Notes: generated by a model not told the origin, from the sequence alone. A stretch of 64,000 nucleotides of DNA from Leptospira kobayashii (GCF_003114835.2 NZ_AP025028.1:372001-436000), one strand, 5' to 3'. Counted from the stretch's first letter, positions 39,678-48,973 are shown. Numbers and translations: made by a program.

Positions 39678-40285
39678 TTCGGGATTTGTTTTATGATTTT
39701 GTCGATCTTTTGGAAATAGTATTCCTCGAACCGCTTCGTTTTCCGGAAGAGATGAAAGAAATCCCTTTGGCGAGGGGAAACTCCACGCATTGGGCTTTTG
39801 CCATACTTTCCGCGCTCAGTATTGCGACCGGGATGAGTTTGTTATCACCGCCTTACACAATAGGTACGATCGGATTTTTGATTTTCGGTTTTTTTGCCAA
39901 CCTGATTGCGGTTCGCTTTTTTCCCTTTATATTTGTAATCATTTTCGATTATTACGCGCAAGGGAAAGGGCGCAATGCAAAGGTTAGTGTTTTTCTAAGC
40001 TATGCCCGTCATTCGGTCTTAATCTTTATTTTATTTGCGCCATTTTGTACCGTTTTGCAAAACCTTGGCTTCGGCGGACGAGGGATCGGACTTTTGGTCT
40101 TGATTTTTCATTTACTGGTTTATTCGCTTCTTGTGGGTCGTGGTGCAAAATACATCTACGATTTAAAAGATAAAGATGCGTTCAAATTCGGATACACCGC
40201 ACTCGGTTTGAGTATTTTATTTCCTTTATTGTTCAATCTTTACACGGCCACAACCATATTGCAGTCATTAGCTGGAGATTTTTAG
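39674..40285 (+). CDS. Yip1-like integral membrane protein
   Basis: 203 residues with about five hydrophobic helices after a 40-residue amphipathic start. The arrangement and the repeated small-residue helices resemble Yip1-domain proteins, but no diagnostic motif is certain. The start overlaps sppA by 4 bases (ATGA) and the stop abuts the surE start, so sppA-this gene-surE is one operon. Confidence 0.75.
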   Translation: MIRDLFYDFVDLLEIVFLEPLRFPEEMKEIPLARGNSTHWAFAILSALSIATGMSLLSPPYTIGTIGFLIFGFFANLIAVRFFPFIFVIIFDYYAQGKGRNAKVSVFLSYARHSVLIFILFAPFCTVLQNLGFGGRGIGLLVLIFHLLVYSLLVGRGAKYIYDLKDKDAFKFGYTALGLSILFPLLFNLYTATTILQSLAGDF

Positions 40286-41032
40286 TTGAATATATTGATT
40301 ACCAATGATGATGGAATTTCTTCCAGTGGAATCAAAGCTCTCGAATCCGAATTAGGAAAAAAACACAATACATTTCTGATTGCACCTCTCAAAGAACGTT
40401 CCGTAACTTCCATGGCACTTACTGTTTTTCAATCCATGAGAGTGGAGCGAATCAATGACAATCATTACATTGCCGACGGATTTCCTGTGGATTGCGTAAA
40501 CATAGGATTGTATGCCGAGATTTTTCCTTCTATTGATCTGGTATTGTCCGGAATCAATCGAGGAGTGAATATGGGTTACGATGTTCATTACTCAGGCACT
40601 GTCGGTGCCGCAAAACACGGAGCTTTGCACGGAGTTCCTTCCTTGGCGGTGAGTTCGGGAAGGATTGATCCGGAAGACGGATATGAAAAAGAAGCAGTAT
40701 TGGTAAGTGAGTTTTTGGATTTATATTTTAAAGAGATTGCTCCCGGAGAAGTTTGGAATTTGAATTTTCCTCCTGAAATTGCCGGAAATGGAGGATTGGA
40801 TCAATTGGTATTTGCCAGACTCGGTCGTAGACGTTATACGGAAAAATACGATAAAAAAACAATCATCGGTGGAGTCAGTGAATTTCAATTGAACGGAAGT
40901 CTTCTGGGGCATGACCAGGATGCGGGAACCGATTTTGAAGCCTATTATCAGGGAAAACTTCCTGTCACCCCAATTCAGTTGGATCTGACTCATTATTCCC
41001 GTTTGGACGGAATAAAAAAGATTTCCAAATAA
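40286..41032 (+). CDS. surE: 5'/3'-nucleotidase SurE
   Basis: A metal-dependent survival-protein phosphatase acting on nucleoside monophosphates. 248 residues starting at TTG directly after the preceding TAG. It has the metal site NDDG (7-10), the family loop [12 protein letters not shown] (in place of the usual R-S-G-x-S), and [23 protein letters not shown] with the conserved Asn. The TTG is supported by the exact match of [10 protein letters not shown] to the family start. Confidence 0.95.
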   Translation: MNILITNDDGISSSGIKALESELGKKHNTFLIAPLKERSVTSMALTVFQSMRVERINDNHYIADGFPVDCVNIGLYAEIFPSIDLVLSGINRGVNMGYDVHYSGTVGAAKHGALHGVPSLAVSSGRIDPEDGYEKEAVLVSEFLDLYFKEIAPGEVWNLNFPPEIAGNGGLDQLVFARLGRRRYTEKYDKKTIIGGVSEFQLNGSLLGHDQDAGTDFEAYYQGKLPVTPIQLDLTHYSRLDGIKKISK

Positions 41033-41074
41033 ATATCCGGCCGTTTCCTATTGATGATAAGGTAAATAACTTAG

Positions 41075-41740
41075 ATGGCAGAAGATTACGTCGGTTATAT
41101 GCAAAAAGGGAATTATGCTTTGGCATTGACCCTGATTGATAAAGAAATAAACAATTCTCCAAACGATCCTGTTTTGCATTATAATTTTGCATTATGTTGT
41201 TTTCAGACAAAAAATTTCAAAAAATCCATTCAGGTTTTCGATCATATCATTCAGGAATATCCCAAGTTCATCGAAATCGACAACGTATATCGTTTGAAGG
41301 TATTTTCTTATATTGAATTGAAGGATTGGGATTCCGCCGAAAAACTCATTCAAGAAAGATTAAAGTTGTCTTTGAATGATCCTAAGTTGCTTTCTTTCCT
41401 GGCTCATATTTATGAATACACTCATCGTCTGAATGAAGCGATTGAAATTCACCGAAGGATTCTGCAAGGTACGCCCGATTACAGGAACAGCTTAAACTCG
41501 TTAGGTTATCTTCTGGCTTTGAAAGAACATCCGACCGAAGCGGAAAAGAAAGAAGCAATCGAATCATTGAAAAAGGCTTTGATGTACGATCCTGAAAATC
41601 CTGCTTACCTGGATTCCTTCGGTTTTTTGCTCCAAAAATCCGGAAATCTGGAATCTGCCTGGAAAGCCTTTCAAAAAGGTTTGAAACAAAACCCAAATCA
41701 CCCCGTTCTTTTGGAGAGATTGAAGAGTTTGCGAAAATAA
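41075..41740 (+). CDS. TPR repeat protein
   Basis: 221 residues made of five or so tetratricopeptide repeats (GNYALALTLIDKEINNSPNDP, KNFKKSIQVFDHIIQEYPK, HRLNEAIEIHRRIL, EAIESLKKALMYDPENPAYLDS, GNLESAWKAFQKGLKQNPNHP). No signal peptide. It is probably a protein-binding scaffold; the partner is unknown. Confidence 0.9.
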   Translation: MAEDYVGYMQKGNYALALTLIDKEINNSPNDPVLHYNFALCCFQTKNFKKSIQVFDHIIQEYPKFIEIDNVYRLKVFSYIELKDWDSAEKLIQERLKLSLNDPKLLSFLAHIYEYTHRLNEAIEIHRRILQGTPDYRNSLNSLGYLLALKEHPTEAEKKEAIESLKKALMYDPENPAYLDSFGFLLQKSGNLESAWKAFQKGLKQNPNHPVLLERLKSLRK

Positions 41741-41800
41741 TCTCTCCCTTTTGTTGACACGGCACTTCTTGCCAAAAAACTGGAGAATCAGAACTACTTT

Positions 41801-41872
41801 CGGGATGTAGCGCAGTGGTAGCGCATCTGTTTTGGGTACAGAGGGTCGCAGGTTCAAATCCTGTCATCCCGA
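41801..41872 (+). tRNA. tRNA-Pro (UGG)
   Basis: A cloverleaf can be drawn: acceptor CGGGATG/CATCCCG, anticodon stem CTGT/ACAG with loop TTTGGGT giving anticodon TGG, and T-loop GGTTCAAATCC. The CCA end is not encoded. Confidence 0.93.
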
Positions 41873-41888
41873 GTCAGTTGTTCTATCT

Positions 41889-41962
41889 GACCCGGTAGCT
41901 CAGCTGGATAGAGCAACTGCCTTCTAAGCCGTTGGTCGGGGGTTCGAATCCCTCTCGGGTCA
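41889..41962 (+). tRNA. tRNA-Arg (UCU)
   Basis: Acceptor GACCCGG/TCGGGTC (last pair G-T), anticodon loop CTTCTAA giving TCT, T-loop GGTTCGAATCC. The anticodon stem ACTGC/GCCGT has one mismatch in the middle (T29 against C41). No CCA is encoded. Confidence 0.92.
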
Positions 41963-41977
41963 AGTTCAGTCAGATAT

Positions 41978-42050
41978 GGTGGATGTAGTTCAGCGGTAGA
42001 GCCCTGGTTTGTGGTACCAGTCGTCGCGGGTTCGAATCCCGTCATCCACC
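41978..42050 (+). tRNA. tRNA-His (GUG)
   Basis: Acceptor GTGGATG/CATCCAC with the extra G at -1 (41978) facing C73 (42050), the tRNA-His identity pair. Anticodon stem CTGGT/ACCAG with loop TTGTGGT giving GTG. CCA is not encoded. Confidence 0.94.
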
Positions 42051-42185
42051 CACCTCAATCATCAGCAAAGCTGATTCCAAATCCAATTATTTTCGATTTA
42101 ACATAAAGAAGTTGGGGTCTGAACGATCGTAACAAATGTGAAATTTATTTGACCCTCATACAATCTTTGTATATATTTAAAAATC

Positions 42186-42431
42186 ATGAATCAGACTGTT
42201 AATATTTCTTTTGAAAAAACTCTTTTAAAGGAAATTGATAAAATTGCTAAGAAAGAACATAGATCGAGATCGGAGCTGATTCGTGAGGCGGCGAGAGCCT
42301 ATATAGAAAAAAAGTCCAAATGGCAAACTATCTTTGATTTTACTGCAAATTCCAATAGTAAGAAGACCTTTTCGGAAAACGACGTCTTGGATGAAATCAA
42401 GTCGATTCGAAGTAAAAGAAAAGTTTCTTAA
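42186..42431 (+). CDS. Ribbon-helix-helix antitoxin
   Basis: 81 residues. MNQTVNISFEKTLLKEIDKIAKKEHRSRSELIREAA is the MetJ/Arc/CopG pattern: one beta strand, then two helices with R-S-R-S-E-L-I. The C-terminal tail (IFDFTANSNSKKTFSENDVLDEI) probably binds the toxin. The stop and the toxin start overlap (TAATG), so the two are translated together. Likely self-repressed at the promoter in 42051-42185. Confidence 0.88.
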   Translation: MNQTVNISFEKTLLKEIDKIAKKEHRSRSELIREAARAYIEKKSKWQTIFDFTANSNSKKTFSENDVLDEIKSIRSKRKVS

Positions 42432-42847
42432 TGCTCAAAATTCTTTTAGATACGAATATCTATATATCTGCGATTTTGTTTAAAGGTAAACCTAGAGAGA
42501 TTTTTCAAGATCTCATAGATGAAATTTATACAGGTTTCATCTCAAGGGAAATTTTGGATGAGATTGAATCTACTCTTTCTAAACCTAAATTTAATTTGAA
42601 TGATGATTTCATTCAGATTGTCCTTTCCGAAATCAGAGATATTACGGTTTCAATTAAAAATAAACCTATTTCCGATTATTTAGAGTTAAGAGATAGAAAT
42701 GATTATCATATTCTTGGAGCTGCATTCTCCGCAAAGGTGGATTATATTATTTCCGGAGATAAAGATTTACTTTCTTTAAAAAGGATCAAAGATTTTGGTA
42801 TCATCTCACCTGATGAGTATTTGAAGATTAAAGAAAAACAAAACTAA
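42431..42847 (+). CDS. PIN-domain toxin (ribonuclease, COG1569 type)
   Basis: 138 residues. Acidic residues of the PIN site are in place: LLDTNIYISA (Asp7), SREILDEIEST (Glu), LRDRNDYHILGAA (Asp pair) and YIISGDKDLLSL (final Asp). It belongs to the 'putative toxin-antitoxin toxin, PIN family' group and probably cuts RNA. It is paired with the RHH antitoxin just upstream, next to tRNA-His. Confidence 0.9.
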   Translation: MLKILLDTNIYISAILFKGKPREIFQDLIDEIYTGFISREILDEIESTLSKPKFNLNDDFIQIVLSEIRDITVSIKNKPISDYLELRDRNDYHILGAAFSAKVDYIISGDKDLLSLKRIKDFGIISPDEYLKIKEKQN

Positions 42848-42902
42848 ATATTTTTTTGTGATTGCGGTCGTTCTTGTAAGAAACCCAAATTTCAACTTAT
42901 AT

Positions 42903-43301
42903 ATGAAACAACCAAACAATATCATATTGGCCGATTCAATTTCCGCATTCATCGGTGGAATCGTCACACTCGCTTTGTCTTCCTTACTTTCCGAATGGTA
43001 TCATTTGTCTAGCGCACTGATTTTATTCATCGGCTTTGTAAATATTTTATACGGATGTTATTCCGGATTTATCAGCTTTCGTCTGTTATCTGGAAATTAT
43101 ATTAAAAATGAGTTTGTTATCATCCTTATTATAGCGAACTCTCTTTGGGCAGGACATTGTTTTACTCAAGTCTGGTATTTGCAGGATATCTCTTCTATCT
43201 TCGGACTATTACACCTTGGCTTGGAAGGACTTTATGTTATCGGATTGGCTTATTTGGAAGTCAAGTTTTTACTTTCCATTCTAAATCCGAAGAAGCCCTG
43301 A
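42903..43301 (+). CDS. Small membrane protein, unknown function
   Basis: From ATG 42903 (MKQPNNIILADSISAF), 132 residues with four hydrophobic helices. An in-frame GTG at 42858 would add 15 residues and neither start has a clear ribosome-binding site. No family is recognised; the layout resembles small four-helix DoxX- or DUF-like proteins. It stands between the toxin pair and thiopurine methyltransferase, pointing the same way. Confidence 0.65.
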   Translation: MKQPNNIILADSISAFIGGIVTLALSSLLSEWYHLSSALILFIGFVNILYGCYSGFISFRLLSGNYIKNEFVIILIIANSLWAGHCFTQVWYLQDISSIFGLLHLGLEGLYVIGLAYLEVKFLLSILNPKKP

Positions 43302-43376
43302 GCTTTCGGAAGCGGAGCATCTTTTACGGTTGATCACCCGTGAGTTCTATGGAAGTATATTTCTAAAGGATTTATT

Positions 43377-44015
43377 ATGGAAGCAAGTTTCTGGCACCAA
43401 AAATGGGGAAAAAATGAAATCGCTTTTCACGAAAGCGAAGCCAACCCCCTGTTGTTAAAATATTTCAAGGAACTCTCTTTACCAAAAGGTAGTCGCGTAT
43501 TTTTACCGTTATGCGGCAAGACTCTTGATATCCCTTGGCTCATTTCCAATGGCTATCGCGTTGCAGGTGCTGAATTGAGTAAAATTGCCATTGAGCAATT
43601 GTTCGCTGGACTGGGAGTTGAACCGAAAATATCCAGAGTCGGAGAAATGGATCACTACAGCGCAGAAAGTATCGATATATTTGTAGGCGATATATTCAAT
43701 TTATCCGCCGAGATATTAGGCCCAATCGATGCAATTTACGACAGAGCTGCCTTAGTGGCTTTGCCTCTTGAGATGCGAACTAGATACACCGGGCATTTAA
43801 CCGGGATTTCTGCTAAGGCACCTCAGTTGCTCATTTGTTACGAATACGATCAAAACTTGGTAGCAGGTCCTCCCTTTTCGATCAGCAATGAGGAAGTGAA
43901 GCAACACTATGCGGGTATTTATAATTTAACTTTCATTGAAAGTAGGGACGTACCCGGTGGATTGAAAGGAAAATGTCCGGCAAAAGAGAATGTATGGCTC
44001 TTGCGAAACGACTAA
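43377..44015 (+). CDS. tpm: Thiopurine S-methyltransferase family
   Basis: 212 residues, the family length. It starts with FWHQKWGKNEIAFHE, the TPMT entry motif (W-x-x-x-W-x-x-x-x-x-x-FH). SAM site: RVFLPLCGKTLDIPWLISNGYRVAGAELS. AIYDRAALVALP is also typical. It methylates thiols and, in bacteria, may detoxify selenite or tellurite. ATG follows AAAGGAT. The convergent AraC gene ends 8 bases away. Confidence 0.93.
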   Translation: MEASFWHQKWGKNEIAFHESEANPLLLKYFKELSLPKGSRVFLPLCGKTLDIPWLISNGYRVAGAELSKIAIEQLFAGLGVEPKISRVGEMDHYSAESIDIFVGDIFNLSAEILGPIDAIYDRAALVALPLEMRTRYTGHLTGISAKAPQLLICYEYDQNLVAGPPFSISNEEVKQHYAGIYNLTFIESRDVPGGLKGKCPAKENVWLLRND

Positions 44016-44023
44016 TGCATATA

Positions 44024-44917
44024 TTATGCGATATTTCGTATAACTTCGATTTGTCTTAGATTCGAAGCGTCTCTGGCAGGAGGCGTGCCGAAGAATCTGG
44101 AATATTCACGATTGAACTGCGATACACTCTCGTAACCGACTTCAAAAGCGGCATGCGATACCGGATAGCCGCTAAAGACCAAAAGTTTTCTTGCTTCAAG
44201 TAGCCTTAATTGTTTTTGAAATTGAATGGGACTTAAGCCGGTTATTTGTTTGAATTGGCGGTGAAACGTAGTAACTCCGATGGCTGACTTCGCAGCCATA
44301 CGTTTTATTTCCATTGGCTTAGTAAAATTTTTCCGAATCCATTGAATGGCTTGGTTGATACTTGGTCCCTTTTGTGTTCGACAAACTTGTCTTAAACGCC
44401 ACCCTTGCGGACCAAGAAGCACTCGATAAAGGATTTCCCGTTCATAGACAGGAGCAAGTGCCGGAATATGTTCAGGAGTCTTCAGAAGCCGCAACATTCG
44501 TAACCATGCTTCGAGAAAATCCGTTGTCGCTTCACAAGCTGCAAACTCAGTAGTAACTTTTTCTTCATAAAGATCATCGGGAAGATCCTTCAGCAAATCC
44601 AATAGCGAGTTTTGATTTATAGAAAGACCCACAGATAAATACGGAAGTCCGTTCGGGCCCTGATGTACACGTCCTGTTGCAGGAATTTCCATAGGCACAA
44701 CGAAATAGGCGGGCGGCTTTAAATTGATCACTTGGTCACCGATCGAAATCGTTTTCCTTCCCTGAATAATTACGCCAATCATCGGTTCATAGATTGCCGC
44801 AAGTTGATGTTCAGGCACCTCACCTTTGATGATCACTACGCCCGGCAAATCCGTTGCAGTTGGCTCGGTTTTGGCATTAGAAGTTAGTTGACTGATCTCG
44901 TTCAAAATCTCTTTCAT
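44024..44917 (-). CDS. AraC-family regulator with AraC_N sensor
   Basis: 297 residues. The N-terminal cupin (GVVIIKGEVPEHQLAAIYEPMIGVIIQGRKTI) is the AraC_N type found next to oxidoreductases. The C-terminal double HTH has RMAAKSAIGVTTFHRQFKQITGLSP and PVSHAAFEVGYESVSQFNREYSRFFG. It is divergent from the SDR gene at 45108 and probably its activator. The spacer of 190 bases contains AATGAT-GATTA-ATCATT at 45071-45087, just upstream of the SDR ribosome-binding site. Confidence 0.93.
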   Translation of the reverse strand: MKEILNEISQLTSNAKTEPTATDLPGVVIIKGEVPEHQLAAIYEPMIGVIIQGRKTISIGDQVINLKPPAYFVVPMEIPATGRVHQGPNGLPYLSVGLSINQNSLLDLLKDLPDDLYEEKVTTEFAACEATTDFLEAWLRMLRLLKTPEHIPALAPVYEREILYRVLLGPQGWRLRQVCRTQKGPSINQAIQWIRKNFTKPMEIKRMAAKSAIGVTTFHRQFKQITGLSPIQFQKQLRLLEARKLLVFSGYPVSHAAFEVGYESVSQFNREYSRFFGTPPARDASNLRQIEVIRNIA

Positions 44918-45107
44918 TTTGCTATGATACCATAAATGATAGTTTTAGGCTTTTTATGAAACAAAAAATCAAAAAAAACAAGATATTTATTCAAATGAAA
45001 TTCATCGATCGGTATTATTAGGCAATAAAAAAGTACAATCGGATCTTCTTCGTTTTTTGAAATCACCTATAATGATGATTAATCATTGCTGATTTAAGGA
45101 GAATTTT

Positions 45108-45863
45108 ATGAAAGTAGCAATCATCACAGGTGGGAGTAACGGGATCGGAAAAAGCACAGCTCTTGAACTGAGCAAACGTGGAATCGGTGTTATTCTTACC
45201 TATCATTCCAATCAGAAGAGCGCTGAGGATGTCATTAGAGAAATCGAAAAAAACGGCACCGCCCGTGCGGTAGGGTTAAAATTGGATCTGAGCCAAAAAT
45301 CGACTTTCGAGGATTTCACTACGGCTGTGAAAAAGAATCTCGAAGAAGTTTGGCAAAGAAAAACTTTCGATTATTTGGTGAATAACGGTGGAATCGGTGG
45401 CGGGATGATGTTCACCGATATGACCGAAGATTATTTTGATAACATACTCAATACGAATTTCAAGGGACCGTTTTTTTTAACACAGAAACTCGTCAAACTA
45501 ATCGAAGACGGCGGACGAATTGTTAATACCTCAAGTAACTCAAGTTCCATAACTCCTCCGGGATATTCCGCTTACGGATCATTGAAAGCAGCTTTATCAA
45601 CTTGGTCTCGTTATTTGGCGAAAGAACTTGCCCCACGACAAATCCGCGTAAATGCGGTTTCTCCCGGCCCGGTTCACAGTAATTTTGGTGACGGAGTTTT
45701 TGACAAACATCCTGAATACATTAAACCCTTGGCAGAGCAGACTGCGCTGGGTAGAATTGCTAAGCCCGATGATGTCGGCAAGGTCATTGCAAACTTGTTA
45801 TCGGATGACTTCGGCTGGGTTACAGCTCAAGATATTGAAATTTCGGGTGGTTTTTTGCTTTAA
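45108..45863 (+). CDS. SDR-family oxidoreductase
   Basis: A 251-residue classical SDR: cofactor motif TGGSNGIG (8-15), NNGG in place of NNAG, catalytic Ser in NTSSNSSSITPPGYSAYGSLKAAL with Tyr and Lys (Y-G-S-L-K), and ISGGF at the end. It resembles FabG-like reductases of unknown substrate. ATG follows AAGGAG. Divergent from an AraC regulator. Confidence 0.93.
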   Translation: MKVAIITGGSNGIGKSTALELSKRGIGVILTYHSNQKSAEDVIREIEKNGTARAVGLKLDLSQKSTFEDFTTAVKKNLEEVWQRKTFDYLVNNGGIGGGMMFTDMTEDYFDNILNTNFKGPFFLTQKLVKLIEDGGRIVNTSSNSSSITPPGYSAYGSLKAALSTWSRYLAKELAPRQIRVNAVSPGPVHSNFGDGVFDKHPEYIKPLAEQTALGRIAKPDDVGKVIANLLSDDFGWVTAQDIEISGGFLL

Positions 45864-45962
45864 GCCTGCACAGCTTTTTCGAATTACATTGGGCATGGGC
45901 CATTTACAGTTTTGGAATATATTCAGCTAACAACTGATACTGTATGTGGCCGTGCAATCGGA

Positions 45963-46445
45963 TTAGAAATCCGAGAGGATATCGTTAAAAAACCTATCAA
46001 TGATTTTCAACTCCTCCGGCTTGAAACTTGCAAAAATTTCATGAAGCTTTTTATTTTCTGTGTCATGAAATTTTTTATGAATATCAAAAGCGACCTTTCC
46101 CTTTTTAGTCAGGGAATAAAGAATTTCTTTCCTATTGTTGTCCCGCTTGCGTGCCTCGATGAACTTTCGATCCACCATTCTGGATGCGATTTTTGAGACG
46201 GCTCCCTTCGTCATGCCCGTTTGTTCGGCTATAAACGTTACGTTGGGCTCTTCATGACTTCCGATACAATCAATCACATGCAGTTCCGAAAGAGAAATGT
46301 TCCGGACCATCTCGGGGCTCGCACCGCGTGCGGTCAGCATTCGCAGAATTACTTTCTGATGTTTTTCTTCAAAGTTGCGATTATGATCCTGTAATAAAAT
46401 CAGTTTTTGGATCATAGATTGGATTTCCGGATTCGCTTTTTTCAC
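45963..46445 (-). CDS. MarR-family transcriptional regulator
   Basis: 160 residues, starting at GTG after AGGAATAG. The winged helix is visible: LSLSELHVIDCIG-like recognition of MarR (SLSELHVIDCIGSHEEPNVTFIAEQTGMTKGAVSKIASRMVDRKFI), then the wing ARKRDNNRKEILYSLTKKGK. It is divergent from a ferric-reductase-like gene. Two matched palindromes in the shared promoter are its likely operators. Confidence 0.92.
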   Translation of the reverse strand: MKKANPEIQSMIQKLILLQDHNRNFEEKHQKVILRMLTARGASPEMVRNISLSELHVIDCIGSHEEPNVTFIAEQTGMTKGAVSKIASRMVDRKFIEARKRDNNRKEILYSLTKKGKVAFDIHKKFHDTENKKLHEIFASFKPEELKIIDRFFNDILSDF

Positions 46446-46507
46446 TCCTATTCCTTTGGAAAAATTCCTTACGAAATCGTAAATCGTGAAATATTATGAT
46501 GTCAATT

Positions 46508-46579
46508 CAAAATATTGTTTACGGGGAAACAATATTTTGGAATACTCCATTCATTATTGTATCCATGGAAACAATAATG
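46508..46579 (+). promoter_or_regulatory. Two matched operator palindromes between marR-like and reductase genes
   Basis: The first is ATTGTTTACGGGGAAACAAT (46514-46533), inside a 13-bp perfect inverted repeat CAAAATATTGTTT with a 6-base spacer (46508-46539). The second is ATTGTATCCATGGAAACAAT (46556-46575). They share both arms and the GGAA before the second arm, and their centres are 42 bases (four helical turns) apart. They are likely binding sites for the divergent MarR protein. Confidence 0.65.
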
Positions 46580-46589
46580 AAGAGGGCTT

Positions 46590-48005
46590 ATGAAACCGGA
46601 TTTCAATGTCAAAATCGAAAAGAGCTTAATCGATCGGGTAATCGGAAATATCACCAATGTAATCATCAAACAGAGAATGTCCGAAAAGAAATGGATCATA
46701 GGTTCTTTATTCATCGGATGCGTAATTTTTGGGTTTTCGCCGGGACCGATTCATTTGATCAATGATCCTTCCAGATGGGAATTGCGTGAACAGTTTGTTT
46801 ATCTAACAGGATTGTGTGCGATGTCTCTAATGGTAATGTCAGTGATCCTTTCCTTACGTTTTGAACGAATTAATCGACTGGTGGGAGGATTGGATAAGGC
46901 TTATATAGTGCATAAGTGGACAGGGATTTATTCTCTTATATTTGTAATACTTCATTGGTCTACCGAAACAGTTCCTCATTGGTTGGTAGAATTGAATATA
47001 ATTCCGAATCCGGGAGAATTGGGAGACAGCAGTGGTTTCTCCGAATTGGAAATTGCCCTTTTTCAAAGCGGTACTTTGATCGCTGAAATACTGTTTTATG
47101 TGTTTATAATACTCGTTACCATTGCTCTATTCGATAGAATCTCCTATCGTTTCTTTCGTGTTACTCATAAGATTTTTCCCGGCGTATTTCTTTTGCTCGC
47201 ATATCATGCTGCTACCGCTCCGCTTAAAGAACATTGGTTCACCAGTCCTGCCGCTTATTTCTTGCTTATTCTTTTAGCAATCGGTAGTTATGCGGCAATT
47301 ATAGGATTGTTTCAGCAAATCGGCAAGTCGCGTAAAGTGGAAGCGGTGATTCAAAATATTGAACTTCACGAAAATGGTATACTTGATATCCGCTTGCAAA
47401 CATTGGATAAACCGTTCCTGCATCAGGCAGGACAATACGCGTTCCTACAATTTGCACATAACAAAGAACCCCATCCTTTTACTATTGCATCTTCAGGAGT
47501 TAATCCGCATATATTACGTTTTGCCATTAAAGGTTTAGGTGATTTTACCAAAGAATTAAACGATCGTATTGAAGTCGGACAATATGTTAAAATAGAAGGG
47601 CCTTACGGTGAATTCAAATTTGAAGATAATAGCGAAAGGCAAATATGGATTGCAGGAGGGATAGGAATCACACCATTTATCGCGCGCTTGGAGTATTTAT
47701 CAAACCAGGGAGGCACAAAAAAGCCGATTGATTTTTGGTATTGTACCCGCGGTGATTTGGATAATCAATTTCCTTCCTCGTTGCAATCCTTATGTGAAAA
47801 AAACGGAATCAACTTTTATCATTTAAACTCAAATAAAAAGGAATACTTAACAATTGACAGACTCAAAACAACAATTGGCAATTTTAATAATTCAAGCATT
47901 TGGTTTTGTGGTCCTGGCGATTTTGCAAAATATATAATGAAAGGATTGAAATCAGCGGGATTTGATATAAATGATTTTCATTATGATAGTTTCAGCATGC
48001 GTTAG
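46590..48005 (+). CDS. Ferric-reductase/NOX-like membrane flavohaem oxidoreductase
   Basis: 471 residues. Six or so membrane helices (about 45-245) hold haem-type histidines (IVHKWTGIYSLIFVILHWSTE; RVTHKIFPGVFLLLAYHAATAP). An FAD domain follows with HPFTIASSG (FAD motif R/H-P-F-T-x-x-S), then an NAD(P) domain with IWIAGGIGITPFI and IWFCGPGDF. It would pass electrons from NAD(P)H across the membrane to ferric iron, oxygen or another acceptor. Regulated probably by the divergent MarR. Confidence 0.9.
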   Translation: MKPDFNVKIEKSLIDRVIGNITNVIIKQRMSEKKWIIGSLFIGCVIFGFSPGPIHLINDPSRWELREQFVYLTGLCAMSLMVMSVILSLRFERINRLVGGLDKAYIVHKWTGIYSLIFVILHWSTETVPHWLVELNIIPNPGELGDSSGFSELEIALFQSGTLIAEILFYVFIILVTIALFDRISYRFFRVTHKIFPGVFLLLAYHAATAPLKEHWFTSPAAYFLLILLAIGSYAAIIGLFQQIGKSRKVEAVIQNIELHENGILDIRLQTLDKPFLHQAGQYAFLQFAHNKEPHPFTIASSGVNPHILRFAIKGLGDFTKELNDRIEVGQYVKIEGPYGEFKFEDNSERQIWIAGGIGITPFIARLEYLSNQGGTKKPIDFWYCTRGDLDNQFPSSLQSLCEKNGINFYHLNSNKKEYLTIDRLKTTIGNFNNSSIWFCGPGDFAKYIMKGLKSAGFDINDFHYDSFSMR

Positions 48006-48016
48006 TATGTTATCGT

Positions 48017-48058
48017 TAAAAAAAATACGACCGTACCCTCCATCTTTGCGGGATACGG
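48017..48058 (-). terminator. Intrinsic terminator behind the SRPBCC gene
   Basis: On the minus strand CCGTATCCC and GGGTACGG pair around an 11-base loop with one bulged base, followed by TATTTTTTTT. It lies 10 bases after the stop at 48068 and may also end the convergent reductase gene. Confidence 0.75.
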
Positions 48059-48067
48059 CCGGTAATT

Positions 48068-48559
48068 TCATTGTTTTTTAACAAATGCAACCAATTGATC
48101 AAGCGCGATTCCCCATCCTTCGTGGAAACCCATGTCTTCATGTTTTTTGCGACTTTCTTCATCACTGTGCATGACTGTTGCGATGTATTTGCAACCTTTT
48201 TCGTGTGGTTCCAATGCAATGATCGCCGTAACATAGAACGGATGATCGTTGATGCTATGAGCAGAAGGGCGAAAGCCCGGTAAAAGTCTGTCGGTCCAGG
48301 TGAGCCTTTCATTCGGAATCACTTCCAGATAACAACCGATATTCGGAAATTCCTGACCTTCCGGTGAACGCATAACAGTGTAAAAAATCCCACCCGGGCG
48401 AAGATCGATTTCGCAATCTATGGTTTGCCAAGGTACAGGAGTAAACCATTGTTTGATATGTTCCGGAGTGGTCCATGCTTTCCATACCAATTCCCTTGGC
48501 ACATCTACAATTCTTTCCAAGACAAGGTCAAGTTTCGGATCTAGTTTCTGCTCTTTCAT
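48068..48559 (-). CDS. SRPBCC (AHSA1/START-like) protein
   Basis: 163 residues. It begins with [32 protein letters not shown], the AHSA1 entry motif, and continues with [19 protein letters not shown] and a C-terminal helix [13 protein letters not shown]. Such proteins have a ligand-binding cavity. The ArsR gene upstream overlaps it by 4 bases (ATGA), the usual ArsR-SRPBCC pair. The ligand is unknown. Confidence 0.9.
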   Translation of the reverse strand: MKEQKLDPKLDLVLERIVDVPRELVWKAWTTPEHIKQWFTPVPWQTIDCEIDLRPGGIFYTVMRSPEGQEFPNIGCYLEVIPNERLTWTDRLLPGFRPSAHSINDHPFYVTAIIALEPHEKGCKYIATVMHSDEESRKKHEDMGFHEGWGIALDQLVAFVKKQ

Positions 48560-48894
48560 TTTTCTTTCTCCTTTAGTTTATACAAAAAATTATCAAGTTG
48601 ATCCAGGCGTTTTTCCCAAATAGAACGTTGTTCTGTCATCCAATGCTCCGCTAATTTGAGTTGTTTGGGAACAAGATGGTAAATTCGCACTCGCCCTGTT
48701 TTATATGATTTCACCAACATACATTCTTCCATCACGGACAGATGTTGCATAAAAGAGGGCAATGCCATATTGAATGACCGGGCTAATTCTCCTACCGCAG
48801 CAGGACCTTCACTGAGTCGTTCTATCACGGCACGGCGGGTAGGGTCTGCAAGGGAATGGAAAACAGCGCTGATAGTTTCAGAATTGTTAGGCAT
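48556..48894 (-). CDS. ArsR-family HTH regulator (first pair)
   Basis: 112 residues: [51 protein letters not shown] is the ArsR/SmtB winged helix. There are no metal-binding cysteine pairs (CxC), so it is not a classic metal sensor. Cotranscribed with the SRPBCC gene. GTTAGG-N6-CCTAAC at 48886-48903 covers its own start codon and is a likely self-operator. Confidence 0.92.
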   Translation of the reverse strand: MPNNSETISAVFHSLADPTRRAVIERLSEGPAAVGELARSFNMALPSFMQHLSVMEECMLVKSYKTGRVRIYHLVPKQLKLAEHWMTEQRSIWEKRLDQLDNFLYKLKEKEK

Positions 48895-48903
48895 CTACCT
48901 AAC
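48886..48903 (-). promoter_or_regulatory. Operator-like inverted repeat over the ArsR start
   Basis: GTTAGG (48886-48891) and CCTAAC (48898-48903) form perfect 6-bp arms around the start codon region. Binding here would block both transcription and access to the start. Confidence 0.45.
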
Positions 48904-48973
48904 TATTTTCGGAACGGATACTTTGTCAATTTTATTTATGACCGTTTATTTTTGTAGATGCTTTCAAAGAAGG

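Noticed and set aside
41382..42045. Minus-strand frames beginning MTGFEPAT across the tRNA genes
   Set aside because: They are the well-known false frames made by antisense reading of tRNA genes.
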